The notes beneath the pieces were generated by a model. That model ran no database searches. It was not told where the DNA came from and saw only the letters and a list, made by a program, of their open reading frames with translations. The position numbers were made by a program, and so were the translations under genes. Source: Pezicula radicicola (lineage: Eukaryota; Ascomycota; Leotiomycetes; Helotiales; Dermateaceae). From it: DNA of 64,000 nucleotides. The stretch is taken from contig PDUO01000029.1 in assembly GCA_003008705.1 (NCBI GenBank), forward strand, positions 631,321 to 695,320, in the 5' to 3' direction. Of the stretch, positions 35,523 to 46,746 are shown piece after piece; the first letter of the stretch is position 1, and every line of letters begins with the position of its first letter.

Positions 35523-38042
35523 ATGCCTCACGCCGTCTCGATGCCAGCGCCGGGTTTTCAAGCCATAATTCTTTGCGGTCCAGGATCATCTTTTCCGACA
35601 TTTACAGCAAACGCCGATGAGAACCCCAAGGCACTCCTTCCAATTGCAAACCGGCCGATGGTCTGGTATCCAATCGATTTCTGCTACCGCATGGGCATCA
35701 CTAGTATGTCAATTAGTTCCTATGTTTCGTTTGGCTTTTAGGAGCTGTGCAAATATGTTCTTCACTGGTTTCTCGTCAGTCCGTATGAGAGGCACAACCA
35801 CTCAAGCTTTAGCGAGCTTTGGTCGCCTTGGATTCGTAGAGAAATGAGGGTTTTTCGACTTTCTTCATGGCAAGCAAGTTCTTCCTGAATTCGTAGGGTT
35901 GCTTTGTATTGAGTGGAGGTGGATTTGGTTCGTACATATTTGAAACGGGAAGCTACGTTGGGTCTAAGTTGAGAAGCAAGTGCTATATATCGTTCTCAGT
36001 TTCCTCTGCCAGAAAGTCTTGGCATGTCGAGTATTAAGGTAAGAAGGAACTATATATCTATTGAAATACAAAGTTTCCTGTCACATACGACCATAGACTG
36101 AGGAGAACTGGGCATCCCGTCCGCTCTGCCATACATAAGCCTCAGATCGGTAGATTAGTAGTTGGGTGGGTGACCACCAGCGAATACCTACTGTTGTATG
36201 TTTTTTTTTTGGAATTTTTGTTTTAATGTTGTGTTTTAGAAATTTTTTGTAGAGAAGTGGGTTTTCATGTCAGAAAGTTTCTTGTTCGGTCAATTCATAG
36301 TTTCATTTTTGATAAATGTTTTGGCATGGTAGCTAGCTCTTTCCACTTTTGTATGTTCACGTATGTTTTAATGTGCTTCGTTGCTAAGACTAAGGCTAAT
36401 ATCTCGCTCAGATATCACACTCATTGCACCACCATCTTCAGCACCTGCAATCAGAACTGCGATGAACACAAATCCTCATCTCACTGGACTCCCTGTACCA
36501 AAACCAAACATTCTCGCCCCGGAAGGCCTAGATCAGAATACCGGCACTGCACAGATATTCCGTCTCCCAGAAGTCCGTGCTCTTATCACCAGTGATTTTG
36601 TAGTGCTTCCCTGCGACCTTGTCTGCGAACTAGGTGGCGAGGCTTTACTAGAAACATGGATGATAAAAGAGGCAGGTCTTGGTGGTGCGACTGGTGGTGG
36701 GCCTGAATTCACCGGTCCCAAGATGGCTCTTGGAGGGGAGAAAGGTGGGCGAAGAGGTGGTCTGGGAGTATGGTACGAGACGAAGGGCGGGCCCAAGGGA
36801 GAAGAGACTGACTTCATTGCTACATCGCCATTACAACAAGGTGCAGTACCGCCGTCCAAGACTTCGCTGCTGCCACATCTGTCAAATCTCGTCTACTCTG
36901 TCCCAACAGATACCCTTAACGACATTACTGAAGAGAAGAAAAGCTTGCCTATCCGCCACAGCTTGATAAATAGCCACCCACGGGTAAGGATGTTATCTAC
37001 TCATCGGGATGCTCATATCTATGTCTTCCCTGCTTGGGTCATCGACATGATCAATGCCAACGAACACATGGATAGTGTTGGCGAAGATGTTATTGGTTGG
37101 TGGGCAAAAGCTGGCTGGCAAGAGGGCTTGGGTGATAAATTAGGCCTTCGAGAAATACTTCAGCCTTCGAAGCCCATCGATAGTGACGATAACATGCTAG
37201 ATAATAGCCACGAGAGTGCTGATGTTGATTTTGGAGCTCTCAGCACTACCTGGACATCGCAACTTGCCACATCGTTACCTGAGACTGGAAGCACAGAAAG
37301 CGAGAAACCTAAGATCGTCATACCACCTATCCTTGCGTATGTACATCCATCAACAACCGTGGCTCCAAAATCTGCAATCATTCGCCGTGTCGATACTGCA
37401 CCTCTCCTTCTAGAGATTTCTCTGCAGTTAGCAAAGCTGGAGTCCATAAAAGATGTCGAGTTTAAAAAATTACCGCGAGAATCAGCGTCACCATTTGCAC
37501 ACCCAGAGAAGGTCGCATACCCAGATGGTCTTCCCAGAAAACTTTGCACCCTCACTCGGCAAGACTGCCTTTTGGCAGAAAACGTTACTGTGGAAGAGAA
37601 GACACTCATAAAAGAATGCGTCATTGGAGCCAACTGCCAAATCAAGACAGGGGCCAAACTAACCCGCTGCTTACTTATGGATGGCGTCGTAGTGGGAAAG
37701 AACTGCAGATTGACTAATTGTGTGCTTGGTCGGCGCAGCGAGATTGGGGAGGATTCGGTTCTGCAGGATTGTGAAGTTCAAGAGAACCTTATGGTTGAAG
37801 CTGGAAGTATGTTGACCTTACTCCATCTCTACCATCAACTTCGTTCGCTTTCGCTTGCAATTTAATGCACCCATGCTAACCAAATAACTTTTATCATTAT
37901 AGCCGAGGAGAAGAAGAACAAACTCATGTCATCGGAAGGAATGGAAGCAACCGAAGAGGACCTCCAAGAGGCCTTTGATGACGAAGACCTCATGGAGCCC
38001 TCGGAATCCCAAGATCTCGAGATGGATCCACTGTCTTCTTAG
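35523..38042 (+). CDS. GCD1: Translation initiation factor eIF2B subunit gamma
   Basis: Three exons, 35523-35703, 36412-37806 and 37903-38042, give 571 residues; introns are 708 and 96 bp. The first splice joins FCYRMGIT to NITLIAPPSSAP, as expected for the family. The N-terminal nucleotidyltransferase-like fold starts QAIILCGPGSSF with NPKALLPIANRPMVWYPI (about residues 15-60). The C-terminal part has left-handed beta-helix hexapeptides, such as VIGANCQIKTGAKL, LMDGVVVGKNCRL and LGRRSEIGEDSVL. It ends in an acidic tail (EEDLQEAFDDEDL). eIF2B is the guanine-nucleotide exchange factor for eIF2; gamma pairs with epsilon in the catalytic subcomplex. The long first intron is exceptional here because it contains a full 5S rRNA gene on the same strand. 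Confidence 0.92.
36083..36201 (+). rRNA. 5S ribosomal RNA
   Basis: A 119-bp sequence begins ACATACGACCATAG and ends TGTTGTATGT, and these ends pair as helix I. The 3' half contains AGTAGTTGGGTGGGTGACC, the near-invariant loop/helix region of fungal 5S that also includes the internal C-box. The helix II/III arms differ from the common fungal form, but CTGAGG and CCTCAG still pair with each other, so the changes are compensatory and the gene looks functional. A run of ten Ts follows. It lies on the sense strand in the first intron of eIF2B-gamma. Filamentous ascomycetes usually carry dispersed single 5S genes, which fits. Confidence 0.95.
36201..36210 (+). terminator. RNA polymerase III T-tract terminator
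   Basis: Ten consecutive T residues directly at the 3' end of the 5S rRNA gene. Confidence 0.9.
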
Positions 38043-41032
38043 AACTTCCTCATCCCCACTCCACCTGGTATCCTAGCAGACGGTTCCGCTGAAACCTCTA
38101 TCACAATGTTAGTCAGTTTGTCCTGTAGAAAGACGAAATGGAGTCCACCTTTTGTTTAAAGTTTAAATGGGACGTTAGTGAGCTGCAACTAACATATCTG
38201 CAGTGGCTTATATTTTCTTTTTCTCTTCAACGCTATACGAGCCGGTACCCAATAGACATGTCCGAGAGTCTGGATTGAACCCAGAGATCGGGAATCAATG
38301 TAAAAGAAACATACAGATGACGAGTTTCTAGTCATGGATTGCAGAAGATGTGGACGTCTGGTGGGGTTGACATGGTGTGATCTTTCCCGCATACACGACC
38401 CTGGGCCGAGCCGCCACTCGGAAACCTTAAGCGCGAGGACACATCGGGCGTCATTTTAGGTCATACTCGAAATCCAAATACTGTGCATATATCTGTAATT
38501 GCAGCTGAGCCGAATCACAAGCTCTCTTTACTTCTTCAGCATACGAAATACCACCCGAAGTTGTTTGTGAGGTGAGTTGAGATAGAGAAGTCCAGCGGCG
38601 AGATAATTCTCAAATCGTCTTCCTCGTCCTCCTCGTATAGTCCTATTCATTATGCAAGACCTGACTTGTCGACTTTCTCTATCATCTGCTTTTACGCCAA
38701 TTTTATTTTCAGCTTCAGCATCAAAAGCTAGCTACGGCACAACGTTTCATCCAATTCCCGAACCAACCTGGCTTCATAGCCACCCACCCACTAAAGCCAA
38801 ATGCAACTTACTCATCATTTACACAATGCACTTTTACCTTTCTACTTCTCTTCTCTTTAAAAGTATCTTGCATATGCAAGTCATGATGCATAGCATAGCA
38901 TAGCATAGCATTACATACAATACAGTCCAGTACCTGCGTTACAATACAAAACAAATAATTTGACTTTCAAATCATCATTTACAATTGCATACGGAGATAT
39001 AATAGATACTTTTATGCAGTTAGTCATTCTACATCTAGTGCATGATGTACTAGGGTGTTTGTTAGGGAGCACGATCGAGTTGTGGGTTTGAGTTGCACGT
39101 GTTGAGTATAGTTTAGAGGTTTAGGGAGTGAAGTGTGTTAGTATGTTAGGTTCGCCTTTTTTTTTAGCTTTAGTAGGTTTAGTTTGTGATTTATGGTTTC
39201 TTATGGGAGGTTGCTGTTGAATCATTAAGGGTGTTGATTTGTGTATGGCAGGCCTTTACATGAGTTGGGTGAATAATTGAACGGTATAGTGGGACTAGGA
39301 AATATGTTTTTTACCGTGTTAAGCTTATATGTGTAATTCACTGCGTAGCATACAAGTAGTAGCGAGGTGTAGCTTAAGGTCATATAGGAGAATAGTTCCA
39401 ACCTTTATAAACATATTCTGGTACGTCGCTCAAATCAAGGTTTACTTGAATCAAGTAAGTTAATGAAGACAAATTGGTCATAATTTTCAAGTCAAGTGAG
39501 CTACTTATTGTTGCTAAATTTGAAGAAGTCCTATGCGACGAAGTCGCTAAAACTAAGGGGGTTATTCTATCTTTCAAATTGTCTCTTCCAAAGCGGTGAA
39601 TTTGGCTACTTTATATAATTCAACGCACACTGAACTACCTATAAAGACAAAGAACATGCACACTTAAATACACCATCAAAACATCAAGGAAATCCATATC
39701 AGCAAATCCCGTCTCCCAATATGGCCATCTAAAATAATCTATGCACCACACTCCTCCCCCAGCACCTCCAACTTCACCAACCTCACTAATAGAACCAAGT
39801 CCCAAAACCAAACCCACTACCAAACCCAACACCAAACACCGCTCAGAATCCCGAACAATCGGCAAGAACTCGACTCTCGGCTCAAGTATCGTGCCGGAAA
39901 AAAAAGGTATCCCGACCGACCAGTAACCACGATCCTGAAAACGGGCGGTTCAACCGTTCAAGGCTTATTTACGTAGATGGAACAGTGCGGTACGGTAGTT
40001 CTTCGTGTAACCACATTGTTGCCACACATAAAGTTAAAGAATGTAAGACCATCCCGTACTGTGCAACCATACTACCGTTATACCAGCCGTGTCCGTTGTC
40101 CCGTTCCGAACCATGGCACCTTCGGTACCACCACACCTCCGTTTCAAATTCGGTGTGCCGCGTGCGGGATGTATTGACATATCGGAAGCGTGTCGAGAAT
40201 GATACGTGGTACAAGTGGCACAGTATATGCAAGTATCTCCGTCCTCCTCTCCGTACCGCTTCTGCGAACCTTCTGTTTTGTATTCTGGATGTGGAGGTAT
40301 CCGTTATGGTGTGTGGTATGTAGGTCGTCTTTAGTGTAGTATCTGGTATTGGGTATATATATGCGTTGTGGTGCGTAGCAAATTAAGTATGAGATCCTCG
40401 TTATTCTTACGGAGGTATGTTTGTATCCATCTGATCGTCATGGAATAGTAGGGAATCCATGATCGTTTATGGTGGTGTGTAGCACAGCGGTGCAGCAAAG
40501 ACAAGGAGAGAAAAGACGCTCGCTATACGGAGGAAGTGTCGAACGAACTACGGCCGTTGAGATGTTGCGTTATATATAGTACGACGGATTGCGATCTATC
40601 GGGTGGGTAGATTGTGAGGTGTGAGGGAATGTGAGGAGAAAAAGGCGACGACCACCATGGCTTTCGAATTTGAAGCTGGATGACTGAAAAGAAGGAATAG
40701 ATGGGATGTAGTTGAATTATTGTTGTCGAAGAAAAATAAATAACTGAAAGTTTAAACTTTTGGGTATTTTCGTTTTCGGAGGACCTTATGTTCGTATTGG
40801 AAAGATGGCCTTTGTACAGAGAGAGTATAAGGTGGAAGGAGTTCGTGTTAATGACGCTGTCGTCTTAATTTATACTCTTTTTCTTCCTTCTCCCTTTTTA
40901 ATCGTTTCTCTTCTTGGTCTCGCACTATCCTAGATAGAGAACGCTGGATTAACCTCTAATCTCCATTTAATCCAAAAAGAAAAAAAAAGAAGTCAACCTC
41001 TTGTCCGTGTCAATATTTTAACATGTAGTTAC
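38043..41032. other. 3-kb gene-free spacer
   Basis: No supported gene. It includes the 3' flank of eIF2B-gamma, an isolated tRNA T-arm-like sequence on the minus strand (38268-38284), a TAGCA microsatellite and, near 39425-39520, AAGTAAGTT/AAGTGAG motifs related to the dispersed GAGTTACTC core. The region 39960-40330 is rich in GGTAC and CGGT motifs. Short frames here show no protein motif. Confidence 0.5.
38891..38910. repeat. (TAGCA)n microsatellite
   Basis: Four tandem five-base units. Confidence 0.85.
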
Positions 41033-41281
41033 TTACCTCTCAGGAAGTTTCTCCGGTGGCAAAATGATACTACTGGAGGAATAGTATATGGTATTTTCAT
41101 TCTGCTTTTCGTGCTTGGGACACATGCCATCCTGGATTATTTCTTGTAGGTAGAGTCCTCCTTGCTCATATGGAATACGCCTCTTCGAGTGTCCACATAC
41201 AGGGTAGTAGTTGCAGTTATTAATCCAAGGTTTTAACGAGCAAGGGCAATTATGAAACTTCTCCTTAACAAGAAAGCACAT
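41033..41281 (-). CDS. Small Cys/His-rich hypothetical protein
   Basis: An 82-codon frame starts at ATG 41281. Cysteines fall at residues 2, 12, 14, 23, 29 and 54, with His at 10, 31 and 57 (HNCPCS, NCNYYPVCGHSKRR, GMCPKHEK). This resembles short Cys/His-rich proteins often seen as uncharacterised single-domain ORFs in filamentous ascomycetes, perhaps binding zinc. The frame closes at TAA, but a perfect GTAAGT donor overlaps that stop (GAG AG/GTAAGT), so the protein may continue into another exon that I could not identify. Function unknown. The composition is coding-like compared with its surroundings, which is the main reason for listing it. Confidence 0.4.
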   Translation of the reverse strand: MCFLVKEKFHNCPCSLKPWINNCNYYPVCGHSKRRIPYEQGGLYLQEIIQDGMCPKHEKQNENTIYYSSSSIILPPEKLPER

Positions 41282-44200
41282 ATTCGTCGGATAGGTAATA
41301 TGGAGAGTCAGAAAGGGTAGTTACCAAATGTAAGCACAAGAAGACTTAGATGGGAAAGATTGGTATAGAAAGAGCGAACTGGTGGTCTGTTGGTTTAGAT
41401 AGTAAGAACCACTTGTTGGTCAACAGCACAATATAAGAAAATGCCCATCTTCTCCCTGTGGAGCATTTCTCTACTCTCAAATTTCTTCACATTCTACTAA
41501 CAGACAACGTCGCCACCAACTCATCTCACATCAGGAAGCCAACTTCGGTGTAGATTTTCCAATTCTAGCAATGACCCCCCGCCCCCACTGCAGTCTCCCG
41601 ATTGACATAGCCTGAAAGAGATGTTCACATGGCTATTCCTTCAACTGCAGAGTTATCATACTGGTTCCACCGCATTTTCCCCGACTACCAGCATTGCGGC
41701 GAGCATAGAATCAACGACTATTTTCACAAGTTTGAAGCCACATTCCACTTAGTAAGTGGAGGTTTCTTCGCTTCGTATCACTCAAATCCTGAGAATAACG
41801 GCGGTCTTCATGGGTACTCTCGGTTTAGACAATGGACAGGTGGAAGAAACCTCAAGAACCAACTTGAGAGGCACGATACTACGCAGATCATGCGAGTGCG
41901 CTTGTTCTTAGACCGCTTGTGCTACAAGGGGCGGGAAAGAGCTCGTGATGATTGAGTGTTTATAGGCCACAGAACACTCGAAATCCTTTACCGCTGAGTG
42001 TTGTGGCGCCTGAGTTCTCCAAAGGCCTGGTAAAGAGCTGAGCTAGGTGAAGTAGAAGATCCAAAGGATCTGTGCCACACGCGCGGGCGTTAAGTAGACC
42101 CTCCCCGGCGTTGTTTGCTGCCAATAGGTACTGAGATTCAGATCCATCAATGCTAGTAGGATCAGGGTACACAACAATATCTGCATATAAATCTGGCACT
42201 TTAACAAGCTCGAGGGAAATTGGGCGTCGGTACCTCCAAAGTACGGCTCTGGGCTTTCTGCCCAGAACGTGTAGCTGAAGATCTTCTGCAAATTTTTACA
42301 GTCACTTGACGACTTTTTCGCTGTAATATCATCGTGCCGTCTCTGTAATAAGCAACACAGTGGGCAGCAGTGACTAGTCAAATTTGTTGGGGAAAGGAAA
42401 ACGGGACGGAGCCCATATTTATATTTGCGTGTTGCCAAGTACTTATACTTGGACATCATAAAGGCATCTCAAATATCTTGACAATCTCGCATAGATAGAC
42501 GTTAGGCCAAACTCTCTTTCAGTCCTGTCCAGAAACTGGGGATGAAACAAGGACGCCCCGAAACTCTCAGGGTCTTTAGGTTGTCGGGAAGCAAGTTTTA
42601 CCCCAGTTCATACAGTAGTGATAACTTTCGAGATCGTTTTGTTCGCCTTCTCTTCCGATTGAAGCGCTATAATCTCAATACCTGAATTTGCAGACAGGGA
42701 CGCAGCGGCTTACTGCACGCTCTAAAGTGCTTACCGGAAATTGGAGAAGAGGGGGCTGCTTTCGCAATTCCTAGGGTTTTGACCACTTGATGTTAACAGG
42801 CGCCGGAATTGGGAACCTTTTGTCCAACGCTTGGTGGACGACGGATGAGAATCCCGGCATCGTACAGTACTTGAGTAAAGGGTCCAGGCACATCCTTGAG
42901 CAAAAGAAATAATAAGATACCCCGCAGTACATAAACCAACCACTTCTCTTTCCCCCATAGGCGCCGGAAAAGATATGCGGACAAGTTATTCTCCGCGCCT
43001 ATTCTCAAAGCGTTGTCTCCATAGTCCAGGAACTGCAACATATCTAGCCCATCCAGGACTTCCTCTGCCTCCAGAAAAAGTAACAATAGACAGTTAACAA
43101 GGGGTACAAACACAACGGTCGCTGGTAATACCACCGAATAAGAACGTGCCTTTTGTCTTTCGGGTCCTAGATCCGACATTTCTTGTCTCGATGGAATCTA
43201 TTGATCTATTTCCAACAGATCTAGATATATGAAGGACCGTTCGCTGAAATGTCTCGGACAACACTCTGTCTCTGAATCTCAAATACCAAACATCCACGAC
43301 GACGGATCAATGAGGCTTCGAAGTGGGCAGTCCGCTTTGCACCAGTTGCATAATTCATGGTGAGGGGATGTGGAGGCACAGAGAGTATCGCAATTTCGAA
43401 ATGAACGAGCAATCCTGGCCCCAAAAATGTGAATTACTGATAGTGTAGTAAATAATGATTCGGTAGAAGCATGATAGCGAAATGCACTTTCCTTGTTCAG
43501 TATGTGCGACCACACCAATGCTCCTCCTTGGCGAATGACAACTTCCGAGTAGCAAAGGCAAGAACGAACACTCCTGCCATATGATGAAATAAAGCAATAT
43601 GAATGGATATGAGAGGAGATCTTATCTCGAATCAGAGAACTTCAAAACTCGTAAAATGCAAAGAGCTCAATGTGGGAAGAAAAACAGGAAAATGCCTCTG
43701 CCGTCTCGCATCGACGCACCACCAAAAGTCAAGACCATTTGTAATTGTTGGATTTAGCCACACATGCTACTGGCACGTACAGTACGTTCAATGCAGAGTT
43801 CAACATACCCTTCATATCTCTGTCTTCATGTGCTTGACTCTTAAAACTTGAGTGTAAGTTGGAAGTGGAGCATAAACTTCTCGGAATACGGCAACAGGTC
43901 CGCTGTTGAGAGTTCTATCTATCGAGTAATATTGATGGTATTAACCTTTCATGCCGTCAAGAGGGGGGCTGTCAAATCTCAATACTCCTCTCAGGATCCA
44001 GCAGAGACTCTTACGGAAAGTTGGGAGATGGTTGGTGGAAGAGGCGAGAGCTTCTATCATTTGTGATAATATGATAGTAAGCCGGATATGGTAAGGTGGC
44101 ATTCTGTGCCTGCAGCTGGTCATAAAACTAAAGTGAGAGGATTTGGGGACCTCTGAGACCCTGACAGCCCCTATTTCAAAAGCCCAAATCCAAAATGGGT

Positions 44201-46418
44201 TTTCAAGACCTCGGGACGTTGTTCTTTGTCTTGGTCTTGTGTGACACTTCGAAGTTCGTGACGATAGAGTAAAGTGTTTCCTGTATTTGGCGGAGCTGGC
44301 GCTTGTTGTCTGTGAAACATCCGAATTCTTCTGGAAGTGTGGCTTGAGACAATTTTTAGCAGTGTTGACTGGCTCCAATAGACGCCGTCGTACGATTTTC
44401 GGCAATACGATCCGGTGGTATCTGCAATAAGTGGCGTTACATTTTTTATCCCCTCCACAATCTATCAGCGGGAGTTACTCTACGACGTACGAACAGCTTG
44501 ACAACTTACAAGTCTAATATGCACTCTATACGAATAGACTCTATTAGACTCGACTCGAACCACCGCGGGCTACGCACACTGAAGCACTTATTATTCATGG
44601 TTCATGCAACGGGGCATAAAAGTAGTATGACAACCCAGTGGACTGTACCGTCGCTAACTTCCTCAGAGCGCCATCATATCAGCAGTACTCCGTAGATTCA
44701 AATCTAATATTCAAAATGTGGAGTCGTTACTTGACAACTTCATTGGTAGCTGTCCCTCTGGCACTAACTTGCAGATTCTAAGAAAAGTGGCCTATGAGGG
44801 TCTAATGAACTTGAAGGAGGCTCTTATTGGTAAGCCACCGCAGTGATTAGTCAAACGTCTTATTCTCTAGATTCAGCAGCTGCGGTTCTCCTCTCGGGGG
44901 CTTTAACCAACAACCATTCTTTACTTCGTATTGTTTGGTCTGATGTTGGACGCTGGTTTACTTTTACGCCTCAAATAAGTCCAGTACGATTAGGCACAAT
45001 GCTGTAGAGTCCGTGGGTCGTTCCGCTGGAGAAAACATTAACAACTTGCTTCTCAGGTACACCCGCCTCGGAATTTCCAATAATAATACTCCTTTTCGCT
45101 TCTAATTTTCCCTCCCACTTTCCATCTGCGGGATTTCTCAGTAGTCCATTGAGCTGCGTTGTTTGCTCGAGTCTTTGTTGAGCATTCCAGAGCATCATCA
45201 TTTCCATTCTTCGTGTCCTCGGAAACTTCCTTGAGCCAATCATCTGGGCAACCGTTTTTGTCAGCCTCCATTTGAGAAGAATGCGACATAGATTAAAATT
45301 CATGCACGATCATAGATCGAGGTTAAGCCAAGGCTACCCCTGCGCAGCTCAAGATCTGTCAGAGTTTCTTCTCCTTCAGCCAAAACTGCCAACCCTGTTG
45401 AATGAGTGGATGCTGCTAAACGTTTCACTTTTTGACTCACAAATCATCTTTGCAGTGCTTTCTGATGTGCCTGATGCACCTTCTCGGACCTGCTTCTATC
45501 TATCTGCAGAATATTGTATCTCTGCTCGGTAGTTGGCCCGAATCCTGAGTCTTGAGCCTGTAATATTTGATGGGTTCCTGACATGACGACTAAGGGGGGC
45601 TGTGGGGCAGTACGGTAGGGTCTCCCGAGACTAGGTAGTAGTTGTAGTATGGACGTCGGAGTTGGGGACTGCGATATGCAGCTTCGCAGATCTGGAAGAC
45701 CAACCCAGTAACATGTCATATCTATTTTAGAGGGAGATAATATGTAATGGTGAGACTTTCTCAACGCCAAAGACTAGCTTCTTTCGTCCCGCCATCTTGG
45801 GGAGTTCAGCAAGACTGTGCCTGCGCTGGGCTCCTGCAGGTGGTCTTTCATGCTTTGATCGACTATGACCAACCCCACAGTTCGGCAACTAAGCTGTTCG
45901 TGGGCTGGGCTGGTCTGTCAGAGGCCTGCCTGCCCGTGGAATTGCTATCGCCATCTATCGTAATTTAGATACGCCATGGAGGCGAGGGACATCCGCTGGT
46001 ATCTGCTTAAGATGGGGTTAAACCTCCCCTCAAGGGATTCAAGAGACTTCTCTGCAAGGTACTCGACCATCGAACCGATAGATCCCCCCCAACCTCACCT
46101 GTACCATAGTGTGAATCCTGAATAATCTCCGTATCTGGATCTGGAAGCTGTTAGGAAAGGGCATTGACAGGTAGGGTTCGATCAAACTGGAAATTCCGAG
46201 AATACACACACTAATACTACCATCCTGAGTAGTGTTTTCTGCTTATCCTCCTCCTCGTCCTCCTCCTCGAGTCCTCTTTCGTTACATCACGTCGCGCTCC
46301 ACATTCCATTCTAAGACCTTGCGTAACAAGAGAACGCGGCTCGTGTCGGTCAATCTGTGGTGAGTCTAGCCAACTTTCTCCAACCCTAAGTGATTCAGTG
46401 AGCCAAGCGGCCATTTCC
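41282..46418. other. 5-kb gene-poor region with weak and decayed frames
   Basis: No intact gene is secure. A 108-codon plus-strand frame at 41629-41955 has a good ATG context but no motif. The minus strand from 41960 to 43600 carries decayed frames (listed separately). Further minus-strand frames at 44171-44458 and 45053-45303 are uninterpretable. The right end, from about 46.2 kb, is the likely promoter and leader of the C2H2 gene and contains CCTCCTCGTCCT-type pyrimidine tracts. Confidence 0.4.
41960..43600 (-). pseudogene. Possible decayed multi-fragment gene
   Basis: Several minus-strand frames read like protein but are broken. They include one with LDMLQFLDYGDNALRIG and LFRRLWGKEKWLVYVL at about 42870-43070, one with LCNWCKADCPLRSL near 43320, and one with ACGTDPLDLLLHLAQLF near 42030. 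They lie in order on one strand, in different frames, and no consistent set of introns joins them. I do not recognise the family. A degraded gene is my reading; a set of chance frames is the alternative. Confidence 0.25.
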
Positions 46419-46505
46419 ATGTCTGAGGTATTGTTCTCAACGTTCACCACGTACCTGATATATGGAGGCACATACCTCGCACTCAATCCATCGATAACTT
46501 CATAG
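46419..46505 (+). other. Upstream small ORF in the C2H2 gene leader
   Basis: An ATG at 46419 opens a 28-codon frame closed by TAG at 46503-46505. It lies 242 bp before the main start codon, with no other ATG between them. Whether the transcript includes it is unknown. Confidence 0.4.
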
Positions 46506-46746
46506 AGGCCCATCCACTCATTACATTGTTCCAGCCTCTCATTCATTCATATATACATACCTGTCTTCCACTTCTGTCCATCCCTCAAAGCAAAGAGTTT
46601 GTTCCCCCTCCTACCTTGTCCCTCGATCTGCACCACGTCACTACTTTGGGGTCAGTCCCAAAAGCTAATCACCTGTCCAGACTCACTTGACCCCGTTCGA
46701 AAACTCATATACCATAATTGATACCTTTCGCCGCTCGTCTTTGACC

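Noticed and set aside
46217..46546. A 109-codon minus-strand frame upstream of the C2H2 gene
   Set aside because: It is antisense to a CCTCCTCGTCCT-rich leader, and its Arg-rich end comes from that low-complexity tract.
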